64,000 nt of DNA from Lentzea atacamensis (GCF_003269295.1 NZ_QLTT01000004.1:62001-126000), one strand, 5' to 3'. Numbered from the stretch's first letter, positions 39,841 to 49,882 are shown. The notes: a model not told the origin generated them from the sequence alone. Numbers and translations are program-made.

Positions 39841-42738
39841 GTGACTGATCGCGCACGGAAAGCGGCCCTTGCCGAGCCGAGCCACCCACATGGAAGACTC
39901 AGGCGCTGCTCCGCCGAAGCTCGCCGGGAGGCCGTCATCGCCGACACTCCGCTCCACGCCGGGACCCGGAGAACCGAACTTCGGGGGAGGGAACCCGAAC
40001 TGCGCGCCGTGCTGGACCGCGTGGACGCCGCACCCGCGACCGGTCTCGTCGTGGTCCAGGTCAGCGGCGAGCCGGGGATCGGCAAGACCTCCCTGCTCGC
40101 GGAGATCGCCCGCCGGCTGCACGAACGGCACGCCGGTGTGCTCGCCTCGGCGTCCGACGTGCTCGGCAAGCGCATCCCGTACGGCGCGGTGGTGGCGCTG
40201 ATCCGTTCCCTCGCCGTTCCCGTGCCGCTCGACAAGCTCCGCGCGGATGCCTTGGCCGCACTGGAGATCTCGGTGACCGAGGACTCCGGCGCCTGGTTCG
40301 GCCGGGCCTGCGACCGGGTGGTGCGCCTGCTCACCGAACTCACCGCGACGCGGCCCGCGGCGTTGCTGATCGACGACCTCGACCACGTCGACGACGACTC
40401 CCTGGCCCTGCTGACGCTGGTGCTGCGCCGGGTCTCGGCGGCTCCGCTGGTGCTCGTCACCGCGAGCCGTTCGCACACCAGCGAACCCGGCGTGGAGAGC
40501 CTGCTGGACCGCGTGGAACAGCACGCCGAGGTCGTGCGCATCGACCTGGCGCCGTTGTCCGGCGCCGACGTGGCCCGCATCGTCGAATCCGTCCTGCAGA
40601 CGCCGGTGGACGACGCCCTCGCCCGCGAAGTCCAGCAACGATCCGACGGCAACCCGTTCTTCGTCACCGAGATCGCCCGCTCGCTGCGAGAGCTCGACCT
40701 GGTGACGGTCGACAACAACCGGGCCCGCCTGGCGGTGCCTCCCGACGCGATCAGGCTGACCCGCCGCGAGGCCGTGCTCAGGCGCGTGGCACCTCTGGAG
40801 AACGACACGCGGCTGGTGGCCCGTGCGGTGGCCGTCTTCCGGCGTGTGCGGCTGGACCAGATCTCACTGCTGGCCCGCGTCGCCTCGCTGCCGGAGTCGA
40901 CGGTCGTGTCCGCGTTCGACGATCTCCTGCGCGCGCACATCGTCGTGCACGACGACGACCGCGGCTACCGCTTCTCCCACGCTCTCGTGGGCGAAGCCCT
41001 GTACCACGAGGTGGGCCCGGCTCAGCGTCGTCACCTCCACTCCCTGATCTCCGCACGGCTGCTGGAAGACCGCTCCCAGGGCCTCCCGGTCGACCTCCTG
41101 CAACTCGCCTGGCACCTGGCCGAGTCCGCCGCGCCGGGCGACCGCGTGGCCGTCACCGTGCTGGCCGAAGCCGCCTCCGTCGCCCGCGCGACCGCACCCG
41201 AGACCGCCGCCGCCCTGTGCGCCAGAGCCCTGCAACTGTTGCCGCGCAACGCTCCCGAGCGCTCGGACCTGCTGGCGTTGCAGTGCCGCGTGCTCGCCAG
41301 GGCGTCACGTCCCGCGCTGGCGATCGACCCCGGACTGGCCGCCCTCGAATCCCTGGCGCCGGGCCAGGAACGCACGCGCGTCGCCACCGCCGTCATCGCG
41401 TCGCTCTTCTCCGTCGGCCGCACGGCAGAAGCCATGGCACTGGCCGATGACGAAGTGGCGCGCGGTCCAGTCCCCGCTTCCCTGGAAGCCCAACGCGCCG
41501 TGCTCCTCGTCTACAACAACCGCCACGACGACGCGATCTCCGAACTCGACCGCATCGAGGCACTCCCCATCAGCTCACCGGCCGAAGGCGTGATCGTCTT
41601 CGAGCACCTGGCCATGCTGTCCTCGCTGCTCTTCCAGCACGACCGCACCGTCGAGCACGCCAACCGCGCCCTGTCGTGCAGCGACGGCCAGCCGATGCTC
41701 GAGCTGCAGGCCCTGTCCGTCTGCGCGTCCATCACCGCGCTGGCGGGCCTGGCCCACGACGCCTCCTGGCGGGTGCGGCGCGCCGAGGAGCTGGTCGACC
41801 AGGTCGGCTCCCACGGCTTCCGCGCCGAACGCGCCGCCTCACGGGTCGCGCTGGACTGGCTGGGCGGTCGCTGGGACGCCGCCCTGGACGGCATCGGCCG
41901 CTGGCTCCCCGACGTCGAAGCCGCCCAGGCCGACCAAGCTCTCGGCGTCCTGCAGGCCGTCGAGCTCTCCATCCGCACGTGGCGCGGCGAGCTGGACGTC
42001 GCCGCCCGGCTGGCCTCGCTGCCCGCGCCGCAGTCGGTGAACATCTCGAAGCTGCACGCCGCCGCCCTCGCCGAGTACCTGATCGCGCGCGGCGAAGTCG
42101 ACTCCGCGTACGCGTTGCTCGCCGACGCCATCGGCACACGCCTGGAAGCCGCCTACTCCTGCGTCCTGGTGGCGCGGATGATCGAGCTGGACCTGGAACG
42201 AGGCCGCACCGAAGCCGCTCTGGAGGCGTTGGACCGGCTGTCCGCGGTGTCCTCGACGCGGGTGTCGCCGTGGTCGCGCACCACGATCCGGCGGGTGACC
42301 GGGGTGGTGCGGCAGGACGCGGACCTGCTGCGCGAGGCGGTGTCCGAGGCCGCGCTGGGTGGCCTGGAGTTCGAGAAGGCTCGTGCCCAGCTGGCTCTGG
42401 GCGAGGTCTCCTCCGACGAGGTCCCCACGCTCCTCGAGGCCTACACGGCGTTCCAGCGTCTCGGCGCGCACGGGCTGCGGCGGCAGGCAGGCAACCGTTT
42501 GCGCACGCTGGGCGCCAAAGTGCCGAGGGCTCGCTCGAAGGCGCCCGGCCTGCTGACCGAGGCCGAGGAGAACGTGGCCCGCCTGGTGCAGCAGGGGATG
42601 CGCAACCGGGACATCGCTGCCGCCCTGCACTACAGCCCGCGGACGATCGAGGTGTACCTGTCGCGGATCTACGCCAAACTGCACGTGTCCTCGCGGCTGG
42701 AGCTGGCCCGCGTACTGGACGCCATGCAACAGCGCTAG
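39841..42738 (+). CDS. LAL-type LuxR family ATPase transcriptional regulator
   Basis: A 965-residue large ATP-binding LuxR-family regulator. The AAA-like domain has Walker A GEPGIGKTS at 76-84 and Walker B AALLIDDLDHVDDDSL near 178-193. A long TPR-like helical middle follows. The C-terminal helix-turn-helix is at about 900-962 (LLTEAEENVARLVQQGMRNR, DIAAALHYSPRTIEVYLSRI). Such proteins bind ATP and an inducer and activate operons for secondary metabolism or sugar use. GTG start without a strong ribosome-binding site; the first conserved segment is LRGREPELRAVL at about 48. No obvious target gene is next to it. Confidence 0.88.
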   Translation: MTDRARKAALAEPSHPHGRLRRCSAEARREAVIADTPLHAGTRRTELRGREPELRAVLDRVDAAPATGLVVVQVSGEPGIGKTSLLAEIARRLHERHAGVLASASDVLGKRIPYGAVVALIRSLAVPVPLDKLRADALAALEISVTEDSGAWFGRACDRVVRLLTELTATRPAALLIDDLDHVDDDSLALLTLVLRRVSAAPLVLVTASRSHTSEPGVESLLDRVEQHAEVVRIDLAPLSGADVARIVESVLQTPVDDALAREVQQRSDGNPFFVTEIARSLRELDLVTVDNNRARLAVPPDAIRLTRREAVLRRVAPLENDTRLVARAVAVFRRVRLDQISLLARVASLPESTVVSAFDDLLRAHIVVHDDDRGYRFSHALVGEALYHEVGPAQRRHLHSLISARLLEDRSQGLPVDLLQLAWHLAESAAPGDRVAVTVLAEAASVARATAPETAAALCARALQLLPRNAPERSDLLALQCRVLARASRPALAIDPGLAALESLAPGQERTRVATAVIASLFSVGRTAEAMALADDEVARGPVPASLEAQRAVLLVYNNRHDDAISELDRIEALPISSPAEGVIVFEHLAMLSSLLFQHDRTVEHANRALSCSDGQPMLELQALSVCASITALAGLAHDASWRVRRAEELVDQVGSHGFRAERAASRVALDWLGGRWDAALDGIGRWLPDVEAAQADQALGVLQAVELSIRTWRGELDVAARLASLPAPQSVNISKLHAAALAEYLIARGEVDSAYALLADAIGTRLEAAYSCVLVARMIELDLERGRTEAALEALDRLSAVSSTRVSPWSRTTIRRVTGVVRQDADLLREAVSEAALGGLEFEKARAQLALGEVSSDEVPTLLEAYTAFQRLGAHGLRRQAGNRLRTLGAKVPRARSKAPGLLTEAEENVARLVQQGMRNRDIAAALHYSPRTIEVYLSRIYAKLHVSSRLELARVLDAMQQR

Positions 42739-42817
42739 TGCCGTGACCGGCAACCTTCACCGCGTCTTCGACGCTCAGCAGGGCGCCTCGCGGCAAAGGC
42801 TGCCGGTCACGCCACTA
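42736..42817. terminator. Large inverted repeat overlapping both stop codons
   Basis: 22-bp arms (42736-42757 and 42796-42817) pair with two mismatches (tagtgccgtgaccggcaacc against its mirror). The outermost base pairs are the stop codons of the two convergent genes, so the hairpin is built from the gene ends. It is a likely bidirectional terminator with a 38-nt loop. Confidence 0.65.
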
Positions 42818-43798
42818 GGCAGGCGGCACGACCCGCCCGAGCCGTTTCCGCACACCCTCTTCCTGGTAGTTCGCGACGGTCTCGGCCAGCTGCAGGCACG
42901 CCCGCTCGATCGTCTCGCGGGCCTGGTTGCGCTCACTCGTGACGGCGCTCAGGATCAGCCCGGTCAGCGCCACCGAGCCGTTGTACGCCTGCAGCACGAT
43001 CATCGTGGCCAGCAGGTCGCCCTGGACGAACAGACCACCGGCCGCGGACATCACGGCGGCCACGGAGATGATCGCGGCACACGGGGCGGCGATCGCGTGC
43101 TGGAACCGCAGAGCCGCCCAGATCAGCATCGGGAACACCAGGAACAGCAGTCGTGCCTCCGACATGGTCACGAACGACGCGAGGACGGCGGTGACGACCA
43201 GCAACGCGGCGGCCTCCGCGACCCGGCGTGGCGGGGCGTGCCAGTGCCGGGTGAGCGTGAGCAGCAGCGGCGTGAACACCAGGACGCCCATCGCGTCCCC
43301 GGTCCACCACACCGACAGCACAGCCGGGATCTCCTGCCACGGGATCACGCCGTTGAGCGTCAACGCCGTCGTGCCGATCACCGAGCTGATCAGCATCGCG
43401 CCCAGCGCACCCGCGAACACGAGCAGCAACGCGTCCTTCAAACGGTCGAGCTGCGTCCGGAACCCGTAGCGCGTCAGGAGGTACCAGGCGACCAGCGGGG
43501 CGGCCGTGTTGCCGATGGTGATCACCACGACCGCGCCGAGGCCCGCACCGAGCTCGATGTTGGCGGTCAACGCGCCGAGGGCGATGCCCGGCCAGATCTT
43601 GCGGCCCGACATCAGCAGCGCCGCCACGGAGATCCCCGTGGGTAGCCACAGTGGAGTGACCTGGCCCTTGACCAGTGCCAGGACCAGTCCCACCTTCGCC
43701 GTCGCGTAGTAGGCGACCGCTACCGCGAGGATCGTCGTGGTGGTGCGCATTGCGGCGTTCACCGGCACATGCTGCACCGGTGCGCACGCGTCCGCCAT
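42815..43798 (-). CDS. MASE1-domain integral membrane protein
   Basis: A 327-residue membrane protein with about eight helices, matching the MASE1 sensor family: AYYATAKVGLVLALVKGQVT, then PLWLPTGISVAALLMSGRKI, WPGIALGALTANI, and WWTGDAMGVLVFTPLLLTL. Usually MASE1 precedes a GGDEF, kinase or phosphatase domain; here only a short cytoplasmic tail follows (ERNQARETIERACLQLAETV), so it is a stand-alone sensor or transporter-like protein. I use the ATG at 43798 (cgagg upstream); 43750 is also possible. Confidence 0.78.
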   Translation of the reverse strand: MADACAPVQHVPVNAAMRTTTTILAVAVAYYATAKVGLVLALVKGQVTPLWLPTGISVAALLMSGRKIWPGIALGALTANIELGAGLGAVVVITIGNTAAPLVAWYLLTRYGFRTQLDRLKDALLLVFAGALGAMLISSVIGTTALTLNGVIPWQEIPAVLSVWWTGDAMGVLVFTPLLLTLTRHWHAPPRRVAEAAALLVVTAVLASFVTMSEARLLFLVFPMLIWAALRFQHAIAAPCAAIISVAAVMSAAGGLFVQGDLLATMIVLQAYNGSVALTGLILSAVTSERNQARETIERACLQLAETVANYQEEGVRKRLGRVVPPA

Positions 43799-43985
43799 AC
43801 CTCGCAACAGGGCGTACCCACTCGGACTCACTCCGCAGGTCCTCACGGAGACTGACGCGGTGATCACCGGACTGCAGGCACTCGACGCGGCCCGGCGCGC
43901 CGTGCGGCCTTCCAGGACATCAGCCTCGACGAGTGCTTCGCTCGCCTTCGTCCATTGCAGGTCGCTGAGCAGCACTGATTCTTAG

Positions 43986-44687
43986 TTGTCGTGGAAGCCG
44001 CACTACAACCCGGCGCCCGCAGAACGTGAGATGGGCTGTATGCGCACAGCCGAGGCGGCCGACGAGATCCGGGTCGAGGACGGCGGACGCCGCGTGGTGG
44101 TGGTCGCCGGCCGCCTCCGCCTCCCGGTTTCCGCGGGCGTCACCGACGACCAGGCACTCACCCTCGCCAGAGCGGGCACCACGGCCTGGCATCTCCTGCG
44201 CACGTGCGCGCACCTCAGGCCGGACGAGTCGATCGTCGTGCACGACGCCGCGAGCGAGGTGGGCGCGATCGCCGTCCAGCTCGCCCGCAGTTTCGCGGCG
44301 GGACGGGTGATCGCCACCGAATCCAGCCAGTCCCGCCGGCGCCGGGCCGTGAAGCTCGGTGCCGACATCGCCGTCGAGTCGGGCCGTGACGGCCTGGCGG
44401 AGCGTTTGATCGCGGCGAACGAGGGCAAACAGGTCGATGTCGTACTCGATCCAGGAGGCACGCTGAAGGCCTCGCTGGACGCGCTCGCGCCGTTCGGCCG
44501 GATCGTCTGCTACGGCGCTGACCAGGACGAATCCGTCAGGCTGACCGGTCTGCTCGGCGGATCGCAGGCGGTCATCGGGTTCCGTTTCGAGCACACGCTG
44601 GAAAGACCGGACATGATCGCGAGGGCTGTCAGTGAGCTGTTCGGGTTGACCTCGGCTGGGCGATTGCGCCCAGTGGCAGGCGACTAG
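43986..44687 (+). pseudogene. Zinc-type/quinone oxidoreductase fragment (MDR family), both ends missing
   Basis: A 233-codon frame covering only the middle of an MDR family enzyme. It keeps the junction LPVSAGVTDDQALTLARAGT, then TAWHLLRTCAHLRPDESIVV, the Rossmann segment HDAASEVGAIAVQLARSFAA and VVLDPGGTLKASLDALAPFG. The N-terminal GroES-like catalytic domain is absent. The C-terminus stops at LTSAGRLRPVAGD, about 40 residues before the usual end (the region that normally reads GKVV). Full-length relatives are about 310-340 residues. An ATG at 44040 is a possible start. It is most likely a remnant. Confidence 0.55.
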
Positions 44688-44718
44688 TACCCGTTAGGAA
44701 GCCGGAATTAGGGGACTC

Positions 44719-46857
44719 ATGAGGACCGTATTCACGACCTGCCCGCTCTGCGAGGCGACGTGCGGGCTGGAGCTGACGGTCGAGGGTGACCGCATCACCA
44801 AGGTGCGCGGCGACCGCGAGGACGACTTCAGCAGGGGCTTCATCTGCCCCAAGGGCGCCTCGCTCGGCACGCTCGACTCGGACCCGGACCGGCTGAGCGC
44901 GCCGCTGATCAAGCGCGACGGCGAGTTCCGGGAGGTGAGCTGGGACGAGGCCTTCCGGTACATCGACGAGCGGCTCAAGGACTTCCCCGACCGCAACTCG
45001 ATCGCGATGTACCTGGGCAACCCGGTCGTCCACTCGCTCGCCGGCGGTCTCTACGCGGGACCGCTGCGCAAGGCGCTGGGCAGCCGCAACGTCTTCACCG
45101 CGAGCACCGTCGACCAGATGCCCAAGCACGTCCAGGTCGGCCACATGTACGGCAGCATCTTCTCGATCCCGGTGCCCGACATCGACCGCACCGACTTCAT
45201 GCTGGTGCTGGGCGCGGACCCGTTCTCGTCCAACGGCAGCCTGTGGACGGTCCCGGACGCGCCGGGCCGGTTCAAGGAGCTGCAGAAGCGCGGTGGCCGG
45301 TTCGTGGTCGTCGACCCGCGCCGCAGCCGCACCGCTCAGGCCGCCGACCAGCACGTCGTGATCAGGCCGGGCACGGACGTGTTCCTGCTGCTGGCGTTGA
45401 TCCACGAGCTGTTCGCGCAGGACCTGGTGAACCTCAAGGACCTCGCCGGGCACGTCACCGACCACACGGCGATCCGCTCGCACGTGGAACCCTTCTCCCC
45501 GGACGCCGTCGCCGCACGCACCGGTGTCGACGCTGCCACGATCCGTGCGCTGGCGAGGCAGCTGGCCGGAGCGGAACGTGCCGCGGTGTACGGCCGCATC
45601 GGCACGACGACCGTGGAGTTCGGCACGGTCGCGTCGTGGGCGGTCGACACGCTCAACATCCTCACCGGCAACCTCGACCGGCCCGGCGGCGTGATGTGGC
45701 CGCTGCCCGCGCACAGCAGGCGCGGACCGGGTCGCGGCAAGGGGTTCGGCATCGGCCGCTGGCACAGCCGCGTCAAGGGACACCCCGAGGTGATGGGGGA
45801 GTTCCCCGCCGTCACGATGGCCGACGAGATCGAAACGCCCGGCGAGGGCCAGGTCCGGGCGCTGTTCACGATCGGCGGCAACCCCGCGCTGTCGCTGCCG
45901 AACTCCGCTCGCGTGAACGAGGCGCTGGCCGGGCTGGACTTCATGGTCAGCGTCGACCCGTACCTCAACGAGACGACCCGGCACGCGGACGTCATCCTGC
46001 CGACGCCGCCGCCGTCCCGCCGCGACCACTACGACATCGCGTTCCTCAACAACTCCGTGCGCAACGTCGTGAAGTACTCGCGCGCGGCGATTCCACTGGA
46101 GGAAGGCCGGGTCGACGAGACGGACATCTTCTTCCGGCTCGTCACGATCTTCAGCGGCCTGGGCCCGTCCGCCGATCTCGACGCACTGGCGGCGTTCCAG
46201 CTCGCGGATCTCAAGCAGAAGCTGGGCGCCGACTTCGAACCGGAAGGTGAGACGCGCGAGGAACGCCTGCTGGACCTGAAACTCCGCACCGGCCCGTACG
46301 GGGTGTCGCTGCGGCAGTTGCTCGACCACCCGCACGGCATCGACCTCGGCCCGCTCACCTCGCGACTGCCGGAGATCCTGCGCACGCCGTCCGGCCGCGT
46401 CGAGCTCACCCCGCAGCCGATCATGGACGACCTGCCGCGCGTGCTGACGGCGTTGCGGCACCCCGAGACCGACATGGTGCTGATCGGCCGCAGGCACCTG
46501 CGCACCAACAACTCCTGGATGCACAACGTGCCCGCGCTGGTGAAGGGCAAGCCGTTGTGCACGCTCCTCGTGAACACCGGCGACGCCCGCCGCCTCGGCC
46601 TCACCGACGGCGCGACCGCCCAGGTCACCTCGCGCGTCGGCAAGGTCGAGGTGCTGGTCGAGGTCACCGACGACATCGCGCCCGGCGTCGTGTCGATGCC
46701 GCACGGCTGGGGCCACGACCAGCCGGGCACGCAGCTCTCGGTCGCGCGCGAGCACGCCGGCGTGAACGTCAACCTCCTCACCGACGACCTCCGCATCGAC
46801 CCGCTCTCGGGCACCGCCGTCCTCAACGGCACCCGGGTGCAGGTCGTTCCCGCCTGA
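44719..46857 (+). CDS. Molybdopterin-dependent oxidoreductase (formate dehydrogenase/nitrate reductase-like)
   Basis: A 712-residue molybdenum enzyme of the DMSO-reductase family. The N-terminal [4Fe-4S] motif is C8-x2-C11-x3-C15-x27-C43. The molybdopterin domain follows with LGADPFSSNGSLWTVPDAPG and TIGGNPALSLPNSARVNEAL. The C-terminal dinucleotide-binding domain ends with MPHGWGHDQPGTQLSVAREH and NVNLLTDDLRIDPLSGTAVL. No Tat signal, so it is cytoplasmic. It would transfer electrons with an unidentified partner. The following acyl-CoA synthetase gene is 31 bp downstream and may be co-transcribed. Confidence 0.9.
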   Translation: MRTVFTTCPLCEATCGLELTVEGDRITKVRGDREDDFSRGFICPKGASLGTLDSDPDRLSAPLIKRDGEFREVSWDEAFRYIDERLKDFPDRNSIAMYLGNPVVHSLAGGLYAGPLRKALGSRNVFTASTVDQMPKHVQVGHMYGSIFSIPVPDIDRTDFMLVLGADPFSSNGSLWTVPDAPGRFKELQKRGGRFVVVDPRRSRTAQAADQHVVIRPGTDVFLLLALIHELFAQDLVNLKDLAGHVTDHTAIRSHVEPFSPDAVAARTGVDAATIRALARQLAGAERAAVYGRIGTTTVEFGTVASWAVDTLNILTGNLDRPGGVMWPLPAHSRRGPGRGKGFGIGRWHSRVKGHPEVMGEFPAVTMADEIETPGEGQVRALFTIGGNPALSLPNSARVNEALAGLDFMVSVDPYLNETTRHADVILPTPPPSRRDHYDIAFLNNSVRNVVKYSRAAIPLEEGRVDETDIFFRLVTIFSGLGPSADLDALAAFQLADLKQKLGADFEPEGETREERLLDLKLRTGPYGVSLRQLLDHPHGIDLGPLTSRLPEILRTPSGRVELTPQPIMDDLPRVLTALRHPETDMVLIGRRHLRTNNSWMHNVPALVKGKPLCTLLVNTGDARRLGLTDGATAQVTSRVGKVEVLVEVTDDIAPGVVSMPHGWGHDQPGTQLSVAREHAGVNVNLLTDDLRIDPLSGTAVLNGTRVQVVPA

Positions 46858-46888
46858 AAACCCGCCCCCGACGCGCACAGGAGCCGCC

Positions 46889-48670
46889 ATGACCGCCGGA
46901 GTCACGATGCCGAACGCGGTGCAGACCGTCCGCCGGATAGCCGACCTGCCGTTCCTCGCGGAGCAGGCGTACGGCGACGCGGTGGCGTGGCGGTTCAAGC
47001 AGGACGGCGAGTGGCGGCAGCAGACCTACGCCGAAGTCTCCGAGCTGGTGCTGGACCTCGCATCCGGGTTCGTCCACGCCGGACTGAAGGCGGGCGAGCG
47101 GGTCTGCGTGCTCGCCAACACCCGTCCTGAGTGGACGGCGGTCGAGCTGGCGGTGCTCGCGGCGGGCGGCATCGTCGTGCCGATCTACCCGTCGAGCGCG
47201 CCGGAGGAGATCGCCTGGGTGGTCGGCGACTCCGGCGCGTCGATGGTGGTGGCCGAGAACGAGGCCCAGTGCGCGAAGGTCGACGCCGTCCGCGCGGAAC
47301 TTCCCGAGCTGCGAACGGTTTTCACGATCGAGCCCGCCGGTGACCGCCCGACCGTCGCCGGGCTGCAGGACACCGGCCGCACCTCGCCGCTCGCGGATGA
47401 GCTGGACTCCCGCCGTGCCGCGATCAGGCCGGAGGACCCGGGACTGATCATCTACACCTCGGGCACAACGGGTCCGCCCAAGGGATGCGTCCTCACCAAC
47501 GCGAACTGGGTCGCGTTGTGCCGTGTCGCGGAAGAAGCGCGCATCGACGCGATGACCGGCACCGTCTACCTGTTCCTGCCGCTGGCGCACGTCTTCGCGC
47601 AGATCGTCATGTTCGGCACTATGTACCGCGGTGGCGCGCTGGCGTACTTCGGCGGCGACATGACGGCGATCGTGCCGGAGCTCGCCGAGGTCAGGCCGAC
47701 GTTCCTGCCTTCGGTGCCGCGCATCTTCGAGAAGATCTACACGTTCGTCACCGCCGCCGTGCCGCCGGAGCAGCTCGCGCAGGCGGTGACGCTGGGGCTG
47801 GAGGTCCGGCGCAGGCGTGCCGTGGGCGAACCGGTTCCGCCGGAGATGGCCGCGGCGTTCGAGCAGGTCGACGCGATGTTCGCCAAGGTGCGGGCGGTGT
47901 TCGGCGGACAGCTCGTGCAGGCGCTGTCCGGTGCCGCGCCGATTTCGCGCGAGGTGCTGCAGTTCTTCCACGCGGCCGGGGTTCCGGTGCTGGAGGGTTA
48001 CGGCATGACGGAGTCGACCGCGGTCGGCACCATCAACACCTTGGACAGCTTCAAACTCGGTTCCGTCGGCGCTTCCGGCGTGGCGGGCCTGGAGATGTCC
48101 GTTGCGGAGGACGGCGAACTGCTCATGCGCGGCCCGCACGTCTTCGCCGGCTATTGGCGCAACGACGAGGCGACCGCTGCCACGATCCAGGACGGCTGGC
48201 TGCACACCGGCGACCTCGGCGAGATCGACGCGGACGGTTTCGTCACGATCACGGGGCGCAAGAAGGACATCATCATCACCGCGGGCGGCAAGAACATCGC
48301 GCCGGCCAACGTGGAGAACGTCCTGCGCCAGTCCCGCTGGATCTCGCACGCGGTCCTGTTCGGGGACCGCAAACCCTACTGTGTGGCGCTACTCACACTC
48401 GACGCCGACGAGATCGTGCCGTGGGCAACCGCGCGTGGCTTGCCGTCCGACATCGAATCTTTGGTGGGTCACCCGGACGTGCGAACGCTCGTGCAGGGAG
48501 TTGTCGACGAAGCGAACTCGCACTTCGCCAGTGCTTCCCAGGTGAAGAAGTTCGTGCTGCTCAGCCGTGATCTGTCCCAGGAGGAGGGCGAGCTCACGCC
48601 GACGTTGAAGGTCAAGCGCAACGTGGTGCACCGCCTTCACTCTCGGTTGTACGAAGGGCTCTACGAGTAA
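46889..48670 (+). CDS. Long-chain-type acyl-CoA synthetase (second copy)
   Basis: A 593-residue AMP-dependent fatty acyl-CoA ligase of the same type as the one at 3875-5695. Motifs: IIYTSGTTGPPKGCVLTNAN near 187-206, EGYGMTESTAVG near 369-380, DGWLHTGDLGEIDADGFVTI near 433-452, and KKDIIITAGGKNIAPANVEN near 456-475. Both copies share the KDIIITAGGKNIAP block and the loop PLAHVF/PLCHVAER. A caggagc site precedes the ATG. It lies behind the molybdopterin oxidoreductase, with no transport genes nearby, so it is likely a housekeeping or catabolic ligase. Confidence 0.92.
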   Translation: MTAGVTMPNAVQTVRRIADLPFLAEQAYGDAVAWRFKQDGEWRQQTYAEVSELVLDLASGFVHAGLKAGERVCVLANTRPEWTAVELAVLAAGGIVVPIYPSSAPEEIAWVVGDSGASMVVAENEAQCAKVDAVRAELPELRTVFTIEPAGDRPTVAGLQDTGRTSPLADELDSRRAAIRPEDPGLIIYTSGTTGPPKGCVLTNANWVALCRVAEEARIDAMTGTVYLFLPLAHVFAQIVMFGTMYRGGALAYFGGDMTAIVPELAEVRPTFLPSVPRIFEKIYTFVTAAVPPEQLAQAVTLGLEVRRRRAVGEPVPPEMAAAFEQVDAMFAKVRAVFGGQLVQALSGAAPISREVLQFFHAAGVPVLEGYGMTESTAVGTINTLDSFKLGSVGASGVAGLEMSVAEDGELLMRGPHVFAGYWRNDEATAATIQDGWLHTGDLGEIDADGFVTITGRKKDIIITAGGKNIAPANVENVLRQSRWISHAVLFGDRKPYCVALLTLDADEIVPWATARGLPSDIESLVGHPDVRTLVQGVVDEANSHFASASQVKKFVLLSRDLSQEEGELTPTLKVKRNVVHRLHSRLYEGLYE

Positions 48671-48788
48671 CCCGTACGTACGAGAAATCCAAAAACAGGT
48701 ACATCCACCCTGGCGGATTCGGTCCGCTCAGGGCAGAGTGGAACACCAGCGGCACTTGGCCCCCTCCCCCCTCGGGCCCGCCGCTTTC

Positions 48789-48837
48789 GCGGCCCCGGCT
48801 CACGGCGTACTCCCCCCAGACGCCCTGCCGGGGCCGC
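48789..48837. terminator. Stem-loop after the acyl-CoA synthetase gene
   Basis: Perfect 11-bp arms gcggccccggc / gccggggccgc with a 27-nt loop, 118 bp after the stop at 48670. One of two stacked hairpins in the 228-bp convergent spacer. Confidence 0.55.
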
Positions 48838-48852
48838 CTTGTCTCTTGATGA

Positions 48853-48891
48853 GGGGAGCTTTCATCAACCTCAGGTTTGGGAAAGCTCCCC
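48853..48891. terminator. Stem-loop after the LacI-type gene
   Basis: Perfect 10-bp arms ggggagcttt / aaagctcccc, 19-nt loop, with further partial pairing gatga / ccatc outside. It ends 7 bp from the stop of the LacI-type gene on the minus strand. Confidence 0.65.
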
Positions 48892-48898
48892 CCATCAG

Positions 48899-49882
48899 CT
48901 ACTTGCGGGGAGGCGTGGTCGTGCCGCGCACGATGAGTTGCGTCTCCGCCACGATCTGCGGAACCTCCGTGTTGTCCGAGTCCAGCCAGTCCAGCAACAG
49001 GTTCACCGCGGTGCGTCCTGCCTGCGCCACCGGCATTGCCACCGTTGTCAACGCGGGCGAGCACAGCGACGCGTACGTCAGGTCGTCGAACCCCGTCACC
49101 GACACGTCGCCGGGAACCGAGATGCCGCGGTCCCGCAGCCGCGCCAGCACGCCCAGCGCCATGATGTCGTTGTAGGCCACGATCGCCGTCGTGTCGGCCG
49201 CCACGGCCAGATCGGCCGCCTGCAGACCGCCTTCGTAGCGCGGCGCGAACGGTCCGAGATCCACCAGGTCCACGCCGTGCTGGGCAACCGCAGACATGAG
49301 ACCCCGGCGACGCTCCTGGTTGGACCACGACGTGCGAGGCCCGTTCAGGTATGCGATCCGCCGGTGTCCCAATGCGACGAGGTGGTCGATGATCGCGTGC
49401 ATGCCACCCGCGGAGTCCATCAGCGCGGCGGGCACGCCCGGCAGCCGCCGGTTGAGCAGCACCAGCGACGTCGCCCCCGCCACCTCGTAGACCTGCGAGT
49501 CCTCGAGGCCGGGCGCACACAGCACGACGCCGTCGACCTGCTTGGCCATCGCGTGCACGAGCTTCGCCTCGGCCACCGGGTCCTCGTCGCTGTCCGCCAC
49601 GAACACCGCGTAGTCGGCCTGCATCGCCCGCGCCTGCACGGCCTTGAGCACGCCCGTGAAGAACGGGTTGTCGAGGTCGGGCACGACGATGCCGATGTTG
49701 CCGGTCTTGCCCGTGATCAGCCCCCGAGCCGCCCGGTTGGGCTGGTAGCCGAGGTCGGAGGCGGCAGCCAGCACCCGTGATCTGGTCTCCGGGCGGACCA
49801 GTTCGGGAGATGTCAGCGCACGCGAAACGGTGGCGACCGATACGTGCGCCCTGCGTGCCACGTCGCGGATGGTGACTGCCAC
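48899..49882 (-). CDS. LacI-family transcriptional regulator
   Basis: A 327-residue LacI/GalR regulator. The helix-turn-helix is at the N-terminus (VTIRDVARRAHVSVATVSRA, hinge PNRAARGLITGKTGNIGIVV). The C-terminal periplasmic-binding-like effector domain contains VPDLDNPFFTGVLKAVQARA, ALGHRRIAYLNGPR and the family end VPQIVAETQLIVRGTT. GTG start at 49882 with a gtgagg element; the longer upstream frame lacks support. It is the last gene of the ABC importer operon (50-bp gap) and probably controls it via the dyad at 53952-53959. Confidence 0.92.
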   Translation of the reverse strand: MAVTIRDVARRAHVSVATVSRALTSPELVRPETRSRVLAAASDLGYQPNRAARGLITGKTGNIGIVVPDLDNPFFTGVLKAVQARAMQADYAVFVADSDEDPVAEAKLVHAMAKQVDGVVLCAPGLEDSQVYEVAGATSLVLLNRRLPGVPAALMDSAGGMHAIIDHLVALGHRRIAYLNGPRTSWSNQERRRGLMSAVAQHGVDLVDLGPFAPRYEGGLQAADLAVAADTTAIVAYNDIMALGVLARLRDRGISVPGDVSVTGFDDLTYASLCSPALTTVAMPVAQAGRTAVNLLLDWLDSDNTEVPQIVAETQLIVRGTTTPPRK

